Source: an unicellular cyanobacterium SU3 (GTDB lineage Bacteria; Cyanobacteriota; Cyanobacteriia; Cyanobacteriales; Microcystaceae). From it: a stretch of 32,260 nucleotides of DNA. The DNA lies in assembly GCA_002172675.1 (NCBI GenBank), contig NETF01000206.1, forward strand, positions 1-32,260, written 5' to 3'. The position numbers and the translations under genes were made by a program. The number at the start of each line of letters is the position of its first letter. The stretch's first letter is position 1. Shown one piece after another: positions 25,010-32,260 of the stretch. The notes below the pieces were generated by a model, which worked only from the letters and a program-made list of their open reading frames with translations, did not search any database and was not told the origin of the DNA.

Positions 25010-25810
25010 TTAATATGTTTTTTGTACTCCTGGAAAATGTCGATGTTTGGCGTAAAATCCTACTAGGATAAAAAAGACAATAATGACGGTTCCAATCCCT
25101 AAATAACTAGGAACCCAAAATGATGTTTCAATGTGATTAATTTGACCAGGTTCTAGTTGCCAACTGGTTTGAGTATAGTTAGGATTAGATTCGCTAGTTA
25201 AGTTACTATTTTTATCAAGATTTTTCACTCGTAACGGGGCATTTAAAACAAATTCTAAATTCACTAAAGAACCAGGACTAATAATAACATTTCCTTGGTT
25301 AGAAAGTACCCCTAAAGCTCTTAAATCAACATCGATATTTAGTTTATTTCGCTCAAAAAATATCCAATTATTCTGTTTAATGGACATCTCCGCTTTCAGT
25401 TGAACTAACTCAGGATTTTCTACTTTTAAACCAGAGGAAATTTTAGAATAGTTTGGGTTAAAAAAGTGATTGAATTTATCGGTTAATTCTTGACCATTAC
25501 TGAAAGGAATTCTTACTATAATTTCTTCGTCAGATATTTTTTTTGCTTTTCCTTGTAATGATTTTGCACGATTTTCTAAACTATTTAACCATTGATTGGC
25601 TTCGGTTTTACTTAAACTGGTTAATTGTTGGGCTAAGCGAATATGTTGTACAATTTCCCCATGATGTTGTTCATCAAAATTAATACCAACGTCATAACGA
25701 ACACATCCTGTTAATAAAACTAATAAACTGAGAATTACAGGTAGGAATAAACGGTTTAAAATGCCTCTTTGATTGTAGTTTTTGGTTGCTTTTTTTTCCT
25801 TATTTACCAT
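25010..25810 (-). CDS. DUF3153 family lipoprotein
   Basis: The 266-residue protein has a basic N-terminus, a hydrophobic segment and a lipobox 'LVLLTGC' (residues 30-36), so it should be a lipid-anchored envelope protein. A 'VRYDVGINFDEQHHGEIVQH' start to the mature region and a second transmembrane helix near the C-terminus ('IGTVIIVFFILVGFYA') match the cyanobacterial DUF3153 family, whose function is not established. The leader before the signal helix is rather long, so a downstream start is possible. It lies 98 bases after the zam gene on the same strand. Confidence 0.82.
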   Translation of the reverse strand: MVNKEKKATKNYNQRGILNRLFLPVILSLLVLLTGCVRYDVGINFDEQHHGEIVQHIRLAQQLTSLSKTEANQWLNSLENRAKSLQGKAKKISDEEIIVRIPFSNGQELTDKFNHFFNPNYSKISSGLKVENPELVQLKAEMSIKQNNWIFFERNKLNIDVDLRALGVLSNQGNVIISPGSLVNLEFVLNAPLRVKNLDKNSNLTSESNPNYTQTSWQLEPGQINHIETSFWVPSYLGIGTVIIVFFILVGFYAKHRHFPGVQKTY

Positions 25811-25908
25811 TAGTTTACCTTTTAAGAATTAACAATTAACTAAGCTCTTGAAATATAAATAGATGTGGGTTTAGCATTGCTAAACCCCTACGTGATTTTG
25901 TTTAATTC

Positions 25909-28161
25909 TTATTCCTCATTCCAGTCACCATTATCACTTGAACTGCCGCCACCAACGGTTACTAAGTCAATCTGTTGCCGATAATAGTCAACACTTTTAA
26001 CCTCGACTTCCACTTCATCCCCTAAACGATAAGCAATATGATTTTTACGTCCCACTAAACAACCATGACGAGAACGGTATTCATACCAGTCGTCTTTTAG
26101 GGAACTAACATGGACTAATCCTTCTACTAATAAATCTTCAATTTCTACAAAGAAACCATAAGATTGAACCCCTGTAATCAGTCCTTTGAAAACTTTGCCG
26201 GTTCGTTCCTTCATTTTTTCAGCTTTTTGTAGTCCTTCTAGGTCTTTTTCTGCTTCTTCAGCCGTTTTTTCGCGATCATTAAGATAAGTGACTAAGAAGT
26301 GAAATTTCTCTTCTAATTCTTCTTGCATGGCCGGGGGTAAAACATTCCAATTAATGTTACCATGACAGCTACTACTAAAGAGATTAACCCCTGTTTTGGT
26401 TTGTCGGGTACGGCGATCGCGTCCATCACTAAACACTAATTTTAAGACCCGTTGAATTAGTAGATCCACATAGCGTTTACCAGGAGCAATACAATGTGTG
26501 TAACAATCATCGTAAGCGAGGCCAAAATGAGAACCAGGATGACTGTTATATTTAGATGATTTTAGGGTTTCATGGAGTAAATAACTGAGAACATGAACAT
26601 GGGACGATTTTCCTAATATTTGAGTTAAATTATAATAATCTTGGGGGGTAATTTCTTCTTCTGATTCGAGGGAAGCCTCTAACCCTAAATTTTGGGCTAA
26701 TTTCAGTAAGTCCTCTAACTCTTCCCAGTCGGGTTCCGGTTGAGTACAATAGATTCCTGGGATGCCTAACGCCTGAATGTGATTAGCAACTGCTTTATTG
26801 GCTAAAACCACTAACTCCGTTAATAAAGAACGAATGGGAGTCCGAGAAGAAGCAATTAACGTTCCGACTCTCCCCTCATCTTGATAAGGCGATCGCGGTT
26901 CTAATTGTAATTCAAACCCACCCCGTTGTAACCGTTGGGCTTTAACTAAAGGACTAAGAGTAAAGAAGAGGTGTTTGAGTTTGTCGGCCAAAAGTTGTTG
27001 ATCGTCGGGAACTTTCTCTAAGTCGGCTAAAATAGATTGAACCTCTGGATAGGTAAGTTGATGATCCACCCGAATAACCGTCGGTTCAATACTGTATTCT
27101 TGGAGTTGACCATTTTTATCAAAGGTCATGATCACAGAAATGGTCAAAAAGTCTTGATCGGGTTTTAATGAATAACGTTCGGTTACACCTTCGGGTAACA
27201 TGGGTAAGACTTTTGTTCCCAAATACACCGTCGTTCCCCGTTTTTTAGCAACTTTATCTAATAAAGAGTTCGGTTGAATATAGTGGGCGATATCGCTAAT
27301 ATGAACAGCAAATTGCCAGTGGTTGTCTTCTGTTTTTTCTAGGGTAAAGGCGGTTTCGATAAAGGGTAGACAGTCTCGTTCTACATCTTCGGTGAAGCTA
27401 AAGGTGAGAACCTCGCGCCAGTCAGCCCGTTTTTCCAAGGTTTCGGGATCGAACGTAGTAGGAAGTTCTGAGACTGCTTGTTCTAAGTCTTCCCTGAAGG
27501 TTTGGGAGAGATCATGTTTACAACAGACGATATCTGTATCGGCGGCCGCTTCAGCATCGCTACCTAATATGCGGGTCACTCGTCCAACGGGAGGATGTTC
27601 ACCAATAGGATAACGAACCACAGAAACATGAACCAGATGATCCACCGCTTGTTCTAAGTTACCCCCATTTTGTTCAAGCATTAATTCAAAGAGTAAGCGA
27701 TCATCGAGGGGGATAGCTTGATATTTTTCCTCTTCTTTTTTAACTTGAGCTAATAAGGAAGGGTTGGCCCGTTCTAAAATGAGTTTAACTTCTCCTTCAG
27801 GGGAACGGCGACGGGTTCCTTCTTTGATGACTTTGACTAAGACGCGATCGCCATTCCAAGCATTACTAAGATGGAGTTCTCTAACATAGATGTCTTCTGC
27901 ATCTTCTTCGTCTTGGATAGCGAAGCAAAACCCCTTACTCGAACAGCGTAACTTAGCTTCTACGAGATCGTCTTCTTTAACACGACGATATTTACCTCGT
28001 TCTTTTTCTAAGATTCCCACTAATTCTAATGCGTCTAGGATGATTTGTAATTTTTCGACGCTTTCTTCGTCTTCACATCCCAATTTTTTCTCTAGAAGTT
28101 TGGCCGCCACCAATTTGTTATCACTGAAATGGGATAATAATGTAGCGATTGAAAATTCCAT
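25909..28161 (-). CDS. zam: Zam-type RNB (RNase II/R family) protein with degenerate active site
   Basis: The 750-residue protein has an N-terminal helical region ('MEFSIATLLSHFSDNKLVAA'), cold-shock-like OB segments, an RNB domain (about 240-560; 'AVHISDIAHYI', 'RGTTVYLG', 'GIPGIYCTQPEPDW') and a C-terminal S1 domain (about 655-740; 'GLITGVQSYGFFVEIED'). Where active RNase II/R has T-I-D...D-x-D-D-A, this protein reads 'LTFSFTEDVERDCLPFIETA'. The aspartate cluster is therefore not conserved. That matches Zam, a cyanobacteria-specific RNB clade known for acetazolamide resistance and photosynthetic effects. It may bind RNA rather than degrade it. An active RNase R is not supported. Confidence 0.8.
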   Translation of the reverse strand: MEFSIATLLSHFSDNKLVAAKLLEKKLGCEDEESVEKLQIILDALELVGILEKERGKYRRVKEDDLVEAKLRCSSKGFCFAIQDEEDAEDIYVRELHLSNAWNGDRVLVKVIKEGTRRRSPEGEVKLILERANPSLLAQVKKEEEKYQAIPLDDRLLFELMLEQNGGNLEQAVDHLVHVSVVRYPIGEHPPVGRVTRILGSDAEAAADTDIVCCKHDLSQTFREDLEQAVSELPTTFDPETLEKRADWREVLTFSFTEDVERDCLPFIETAFTLEKTEDNHWQFAVHISDIAHYIQPNSLLDKVAKKRGTTVYLGTKVLPMLPEGVTERYSLKPDQDFLTISVIMTFDKNGQLQEYSIEPTVIRVDHQLTYPEVQSILADLEKVPDDQQLLADKLKHLFFTLSPLVKAQRLQRGGFELQLEPRSPYQDEGRVGTLIASSRTPIRSLLTELVVLANKAVANHIQALGIPGIYCTQPEPDWEELEDLLKLAQNLGLEASLESEEEITPQDYYNLTQILGKSSHVHVLSYLLHETLKSSKYNSHPGSHFGLAYDDCYTHCIAPGKRYVDLLIQRVLKLVFSDGRDRRTRQTKTGVNLFSSSCHGNINWNVLPPAMQEELEEKFHFLVTYLNDREKTAEEAEKDLEGLQKAEKMKERTGKVFKGLITGVQSYGFFVEIEDLLVEGLVHVSSLKDDWYEYRSRHGCLVGRKNHIAYRLGDEVEVEVKSVDYYRQQIDLVTVGGGSSSDNGDWNEE

Positions 28162-28261
28162 CTATAAATAGTCCTTGCTAAATGTGAGTGAGTCTGATTG
28201 ATCTGAAGATAGGAAGATAAACATCGGATCAGTTGATGAGTAATGCTTTGGTTTAAACTTC

Positions 28262-28480
28262 ACACCCCAGTCTTATCGGTTAATTATCTAGGGTTCAGCC
28301 GATACACTCCTAATGGAGTTTTCCCTAGAAACCTTTATGTCATGGTTGAGAAGTACGCTTGAAGGGCAAAGAGAGAGTTGTATCTTTGGAAAGGACGACT
28401 CTCGTTGAAGACTCGCTTTGCACCAGAATAGACCAATCTAATGAAGCGTGAACTTCTCTCGATAAACTCATCTGATTTAC
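28262..28480 (+). ncRNA. Structured RNA resembling HEARO/IscB omega-RNA, without iscB
   Basis: Nested complementary segments can be read by eye: CTAGGG (28288-28293) with CCCTAG (28323-28328), extended by GGTT/AACC; an ACTCC/GGAGT hairpin inside it; and GAGAAGTACGCTT (28348-28360) with AAGCGTGAACTTCTC (28444-28458) with a two-base bulge. Inside that, GCAAAG/CTTTGC (28366-28371, 28416-28421) encloses GAGAGT/ACTCTC. The 'CCGATACACTCCTAATGGAG' and 'CTAGAAACC' parts look like my memory of the HEARO family (the guide RNA scaffold of IscB). No coding frame fits the region, and no iscB gene follows: hypF starts at 28705. Strand is chosen from the resemblance. The fold is seen directly; the family assignment is inference. 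Confidence 0.6.
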
Positions 28481-28565
28481 CATTTTACCAAGATAAGGGA
28501 CATTTTGAATTGAGTTCGGTGTTGGGGATTCGCATTATTAACAATAGAGATTATTAGTTGAGATA

Positions 28566-28612
28566 AGCAGAGAGAGCAGGGGAAGCAGAGGGAGTAGGGG
28601 AGATAGAGAAAA
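28566..28612. repeat. Purine-rich degenerate GGGGAGCAG-type repeat
   Basis: The stretch AGCAGAGAGAGCAGGGGAAG and onwards is almost entirely purine with repeated AGCAG/GGGAG units. Such degenerate repeats are frequent between cyanobacterial genes. It lies between the structured RNA element and hypF. Confidence 0.6.
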
Positions 28613-28704
28613 AAGAATATTAATCAAGTCTCTCGATGTGGATGTTATACGTTGACCCTTACGAAAATGTGTCGCTAGACTTTATAAAATTAGTCTGACA
28701 AGTT

Positions 28705-30981
28705 ATGAACCAGTTAAAACGATTAAAAATTATCATTCAAGGGGCTGTTCAAGGGGTTGGATTTCGTCCTTTTATTTATCGCTTAGCCACCGAATTAAAT
28801 TTGACAGGATGGGTTAATAATTCTGCATCAGGAGTGTTTATTGAAGTGGAAGGAAATGAAAGAATTTTAGAGCAGTTCTTAGCAAGAATCCCTCAAGAAA
28901 AGCCGACTCTCTCCTCTATTAATGCTTTAGAAACCACTTGGTTAGACCCTGTTCACTATAGTAATTTTGAAATTCGTCATAGTAGTAGTGGGGAAAAGAC
29001 AGCGATCGTTTTACCTGATTTATCCACTTGTTCTGATTGTTTACAAGAGATTTTTGATCCTAATAATCGACGCTATTTATATCCGTTTACTAACTGTACC
29101 AATTGTGGACCCCGTTATACCATTATTGAGGAACTACCTTACGATCGCTCTCACACAACTATGAAACATTTTATCATGTGTAAATGTTGTCAAACCGAAT
29201 ATGAAAATCCCCTGGATCGACGGTTTCATGCCCAACCCAATGCTTGTCCTGTTTGTGGTCCAAAGTTACAATTATGGAATCAAAAAGGTGAAATATTAGC
29301 TCACGAAAATGATGCTTTAACTTTAACTATTGATGCTTTAAAAGAGGGTAAAATTTTAGCCTTGAAAGGATTAGGAGGTTTTCAATTAATTGTTGATTCG
29401 AGAAATACAAACGCAATTAAACAATTAAGACAGCGTAAACATCGACCTCATAAACCATTTGCTGTGATGTATGCTTCATTAGAAGCCATTAAAATTGATT
29501 GTCAAGTTAATGATCTAGAAGAAAGTTTATTAACATCTCCTCAAGCTCCTATTGTTCTCTTAAAACGTCAAAATAATCAAAGCTTAAGTCCGAATATTGC
29601 TCCTGATAATCCCTATTTAGGAGTTATGTTACCTTCTACGCCATTACATCATTTATTACTTCATAAAATTAATTTTCCTATAGTAGCAACCAGTGGTAAC
29701 ATTGCTAGTGAACCTCTCTGTATTGATGAACAAGAAGCTTTATATAGATTAGAAAACATTGCCGACTTATTTTTAGTCCATAATCGTCCTATTATTCGTC
29801 CTGTTGATGATTCTGTAGTTAGGGTAATGGCAGAAAGAGAAATGATTATTCGTCGTGCGAGAGGTTATGCACCTTTTCCTGTACAAATTAATAACAATAT
29901 AAATTCTAATTCTGTTCCTAATATTTTAGCTGTCGGTGGACACTTAAAAAATACGGTTGCTATTCTCAAAAACAATCAAGTCTTTATTAGTCAACATATT
30001 GGAGATTTAAGTACAGTAGAAGCTTTAAAATCATTTCATCAAATCATGGACAGTTTAAAAGATTTATATAATTTTGAACCAGAAAAAATTGTTTGTGATG
30101 CTCATCCTGACTATGTATCAAGTCAATATGCAAAATCTCAAAATCTCCCCTTAATAACTGTTCAACATCATCATGCTCATGTTCTTTCTTGTTTAGCCAA
30201 TAATAACTTAAATCCTCCTGTTTTAGGAGTTGCTTGGGACGGGACAGGATACGGTAAGGATCAGACAATTTGGGGGGGAGAATTTCTCTTAGTTACAGGT
30301 AATAAATACGAAAGAATCGCCCATTTCCGTCCCTTCAAATTACCAGGAGGGGAACAAGCTGTTAAAGATCCGAGAAGAATTGCATTATCTCTATTATCTG
30401 AAGTTTTCCAAGAAGATTATCATAAAAAATTGCCTTTTTTAGAAACAATTTCAGCCAAAGAATTAAACCTAGTTAAACAAATGTTATCTCGTAAGCTGAA
30501 TACACCGTTAACCTCTAGTGTAGGAAGATTATTTGATGGTGTAGCAGCTATGATCGGAATTTGTCAAAATGTAACCTTTGAAGGACATGGCGCAATGGCC
30601 TTAGAATATGCAATTAATAACTTAGAAACAGACGAAAGTTATCCTTATAATATTAAAGATTCAGTCTATCCATTAGTCATTGATTGGGAGTTAATGATCC
30701 ACAGTGTTATAGAAGATACTTTCAATCAAATATCCCATCAAAAAATTGCTGCTAAATTTCATAATACCTTAGTTGAAATTATTATTAATATTGCTCAAAA
30801 AAGTCAAAAGAAAAATATTGTTTTAACAGGAGGATGCTTTCAGAATAAATACTTAACAGAAAAAACAATTTTACGCTTAAAACAAGAGAAATTTACCCCT
30901 TTTTGGCATCATAATGTACCCCCCAATGATGGAGGAATTGCTTTAGGACAAATTTTAGCCGGCATTCTTAAAATAAAATAG
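28705..30981 (+). CDS. hypF: Hydrogenase maturation carbamoyltransferase HypF
   Basis: HypF makes the CN ligand precursor of the NiFe-hydrogenase centre by transferring carbamoyl from carbamoyl phosphate to HypE. The 758-residue protein has all expected domains: acylphosphatase (1-90, 'GAVQGVGFRPFIYRLA') and a zinc-finger pair with four CxxC motifs (Cys109/112, 131/134, 159/162, 181/184). A YrdC-like domain ('ALKGLGGFQL', 'RKHRPHKPFAVM') and a Kae1-like domain ('VQHHHAHVLSC', 'GVAWDGTGYG', 'LTGGCFQNKYL') complete it. Length is normal and no damage is seen. No other hyp or hydrogenase gene is in this window, so it is scattered as in several cyanobacteria. Confidence 0.96.
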   Translation: MNQLKRLKIIIQGAVQGVGFRPFIYRLATELNLTGWVNNSASGVFIEVEGNERILEQFLARIPQEKPTLSSINALETTWLDPVHYSNFEIRHSSSGEKTAIVLPDLSTCSDCLQEIFDPNNRRYLYPFTNCTNCGPRYTIIEELPYDRSHTTMKHFIMCKCCQTEYENPLDRRFHAQPNACPVCGPKLQLWNQKGEILAHENDALTLTIDALKEGKILALKGLGGFQLIVDSRNTNAIKQLRQRKHRPHKPFAVMYASLEAIKIDCQVNDLEESLLTSPQAPIVLLKRQNNQSLSPNIAPDNPYLGVMLPSTPLHHLLLHKINFPIVATSGNIASEPLCIDEQEALYRLENIADLFLVHNRPIIRPVDDSVVRVMAEREMIIRRARGYAPFPVQINNNINSNSVPNILAVGGHLKNTVAILKNNQVFISQHIGDLSTVEALKSFHQIMDSLKDLYNFEPEKIVCDAHPDYVSSQYAKSQNLPLITVQHHHAHVLSCLANNNLNPPVLGVAWDGTGYGKDQTIWGGEFLLVTGNKYERIAHFRPFKLPGGEQAVKDPRRIALSLLSEVFQEDYHKKLPFLETISAKELNLVKQMLSRKLNTPLTSSVGRLFDGVAAMIGICQNVTFEGHGAMALEYAINNLETDESYPYNIKDSVYPLVIDWELMIHSVIEDTFNQISHQKIAAKFHNTLVEIIINIAQKSQKKNIVLTGGCFQNKYLTEKTILRLKQEKFTPFWHHNVPPNDGGIALGQILAGILKIK

Positions 30982-30990
30982 CTTTTTGCT

Positions 30991-31006
30991 GTCAATTTGG
31001 TATAAT
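30991..31006 (+). promoter_or_regulatory. Extended -10 promoter of the HD-GYP regulator gene
   Basis: TTTGGTATAAT contains a perfect TATAAT (31001-31006) with an upstream TG of an extended -10 element, 29 bases before the GTG start at 31036. The -35 region (TAGCTT at about 30979) is poor. This suggests that the regulator is transcribed separately from hypF. Confidence 0.5.
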
Positions 31007-31035
31007 CAAAAGATAAAAACGTAACCTTAGCAAGC

Positions 31036-32013
31036 GTGGATATTTTTGGAAGTTCCGAACCTGCAAAAATCTTAGTGGTAGATGATCACCCTTTCAGTCG
31101 CGTAATGGCCGTGGATCTGTTAAGTGTCAATGGTTATTATGTTATAGAACATGATGGAGTTTCCGATATCTTTGCTACAGTAAAAACAGTATCTCCTGAT
31201 CTTATTTTGATGGATATTAAAATGCCTAATTATAATGGCTTTGAGGTCTGTCGAACATTAAAAGCAAGCCAAGATACTCGCTCTATTCCTATTATTTTAA
31301 TGAGTGTTGCTGATGATAATCAATCCCGTATCAAAAGCCAAGGGGTGATGGCAGATGCTTTCATGAGTAAACCTTTAGAAAGTATTGTATTATTACCTGA
31401 AGTAGAACTTTTAGTACAAAGAAAACGGCTTTATGAATGGCTAGATCAGATACAACAAGTCTTATTTTTGATTTCTCAAGCGATAGAAAAACGATATTCT
31501 CCCGAAGAAAAGTCAGGAATTAGATTTGATCAATTAGCCCAAGGATTTGGACAATACTTAAACTTAAATACTGTAGAAATTAGTGATCTAATTTTAGCCT
31601 CTCATCTTCATGATATTGGTACCGTGGCTATCCCTGATGCTGTGATGATGAAGCAAGGAAAATTAAACGAAGAAGAAAGAGAATTAATCAAAAATCATGT
31701 TTTAATTGGGGAAGAAATTTGTAAACCCATGCAAAATCGTCGCGGTATTGCTCAAATAATACGTCATCATCATGAACGGTGGGATGGTAGTGGTTATCCT
31801 GATGGTTTAATTGGCGAAAGTATCCCCAAATTAGCACAAATTTTTCAAATTTTAGATATCTACGAAGCATTAACCAGTCAAAGACCTTATAAACAAGCTT
31901 ATAGTTCCCAAGAAGCTTTAAAAATTATCACCGAAGAAGCCGAAAAAGGTTGGCGAAATGTCAAGTTAGTGAAACAATTTGTTGCATTTATGGAAGAAAA
32001 AGAACTAGCTTAA
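31036..32013 (+). CDS. Response regulator with HD-GYP phosphodiesterase-type output domain
   Basis: The 325-residue protein (GTG start) has a receiver domain (10-125) with 'ILVVDDHPFSR' (12-22), phospho-acceptor Asp60 in 'LILMDIKMP' and the switch Lys112 in 'FMSKP'. An HD-GYP domain (about 160-320) follows, with 'HLHDIGTVAIPD' (HD at 192-193), 'RHHHERWDGSGYPDG' (HHE 245-247, GYP 253-255) and 'IFQILDIYEALTSQRPYK'. Such proteins hydrolyse cyclic di-GMP in other bacteria, controlled by a partner histidine kinase that is not encoded here. All signature residues are present. The group II intron ends 43 bases downstream. Confidence 0.9.
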   Translation: MDIFGSSEPAKILVVDDHPFSRVMAVDLLSVNGYYVIEHDGVSDIFATVKTVSPDLILMDIKMPNYNGFEVCRTLKASQDTRSIPIILMSVADDNQSRIKSQGVMADAFMSKPLESIVLLPEVELLVQRKRLYEWLDQIQQVLFLISQAIEKRYSPEEKSGIRFDQLAQGFGQYLNLNTVEISDLILASHLHDIGTVAIPDAVMMKQGKLNEEERELIKNHVLIGEEICKPMQNRRGIAQIIRHHHERWDGSGYPDGLIGESIPKLAQIFQILDIYEALTSQRPYKQAYSSQEALKIITEEAEKGWRNVKLVKQFVAFMEEKELA

Positions 32014-32056
32014 AAAATTATTGCGACAGTTCTCAAAAAAGTCTGATTCTGAGCCA

Positions 32057-32260
32057 GTCGGGTAGGTCGGGGGTTTCACAACCCCTTTCCCCCCTAAGAA
32101 CCGGACGTGCAGGTTTCCAAGCATCCGGCTCAAGCCATGTTACCCGTAGTGAACTTGGTAATGACAGTTCTTATGAAGCCATCTTAAGTTTCTGATGTCA
32201 TCTGTACCGCCATCTTTTCTGGGTTTAATATGATGTAAGTGAAGTTCCTCATCGTTAAAT
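32057..32260 (-). mobile_element. Group II intron, 3' end (continues beyond the right edge)
   Basis: On the minus strand, a 34-base domain V (32131-32098) reads GAGCCGGATGCTTGGAAACC then TGCACGTCCGGTTC, with the catalytic AGC triad and a GAAA-like loop. Domain VI (32097-32057) follows as a G-rich stem ending in CCTACCCGAC, the usual intron 3' end. The intron's maturase ORF ends just before domain V. The 3' exon starts at 32056 and continues toward the regulator gene. The 5' end of the intron is outside the window. Confidence 0.85.
32140..32260 (-). CDS. ltrA: Group II intron reverse transcriptase/maturase, C-terminal HNH part (partial)
   Basis: The minus-strand frame enters from the right edge and ends at TAA 32140-32142. 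It encodes 'LHHIKPRKDGGTDDIRNLRW' and then 'LHKNCHYQVHYG'. This is the HNH endonuclease tail of group II intron-encoded proteins ('HHIxPxxxGGxDxxxNLxxLHxxCH'), used to cut the second DNA strand on retrohoming. The His and Cys positions are intact. Only about 39 residues are in the window; the reverse transcriptase and maturase domains lie outside. It sits 9 bases upstream of domain V. Confidence 0.88.
   Translation of the reverse strand, partial: FNDEELHLHHIKPRKDGGTDDIRNLRWLHKNCHYQVHYG

Noticed and set aside
25909-28161. Annotation as active RNase R/II
   Set aside because: The aspartate cluster of the RNB active site is not conserved; a Zam-type protein fits better.
31950-32195. Plus-strand frame running from the HD-GYP gene into the right edge
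   Set aside because: It overlaps the regulator gene and then reads group II intron domains V and VI on the wrong strand.
1-32260. tRNA or rRNA genes
   Set aside because: No cloverleaf ends, anticodon-arm patterns or rRNA-like conserved blocks were recognised on either strand by eye.

Overview
This window looks like a unicellular, AT-rich cyanobacterium. Four things support that: cyanobacteria-specific genes (ndhL, tandem nblA-like genes, a zam-type RNB protein, an RRM-type Rbp protein), many HIP1 octamers (GCGATCGC, at least a dozen, inside and between genes), heptameric tandem repeats between genes, and many Uma2, DUF29 and PIN/HepT-type accessory genes. A Crocosphaera/Cyanothece-like genome is the best guess, but the species cannot be fixed from sequence alone.

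Layout. 1-1.6 kb is accessory: a PIN-toxin remnant, a DUF433 antitoxin-like gene, a Uma2 nuclease-like gene and a DUF29 gene. 1.7-3.2 kb holds a minus-strand housekeeping cluster, ndhL - DUF3007 - trpA. 3.4-10.2 kb holds a NYN/YacP RNase-like gene, an AspT/YidE-type transporter, a D-lactate dehydrogenase, a sugar O-acetyltransferase and phosphoketolase (xfp). A decayed partial copy of the NYN gene's 3' region lies on the far side of the transporter gene and runs into the ldhA stop codon. 10.4-13.7 kb is a decayed accessory island: an internally deleted Uma2 gene, a four-helix-bundle fragment, an intact membrane-anchored NACHT NTPase and a 5'-truncated DUF2887 gene. 13.7-20.3 kb is mostly core: a secreted pentapeptide protein, a Kef-type antiporter, mobA, two tandem nblA-family genes (58 and 54 residues), an Rbp-type RNA-binding protein and rpiA. 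20.6-24.9 kb has a polysaccharide deacetylase fused to a phosphodiester glycosidase domain, an IS630 remnant, a complete MntA-HepT toxin-antitoxin pair, a second Uma2 gene and a nucleoside deaminase. 25-32 kb has a DUF3153 lipoprotein, zam, a structured RNA-like element, hypF and a response regulator with an HD-GYP domain. The right edge is the 3' end of a group II intron (domains V and VI and the HNH-containing tail of its maturase).

Functional themes: fermentative and carbon metabolism (xfp, ldhA, rpiA, with hypF for hydrogenase maturation), photosynthetic acclimation (ndhL, nblA pair, zam, Rbp), and a layer of toxin-antitoxin, defence and mobile relics. The most interesting items are an apparently orphan HEARO/omega-RNA-like structured RNA upstream of hypF with no iscB gene beside it, a NACHT protein with a membrane C-terminus that may be an anti-phage effector, the tandem nblA genes, and the split duplicate of the NYN locus flanking the transporter gene.
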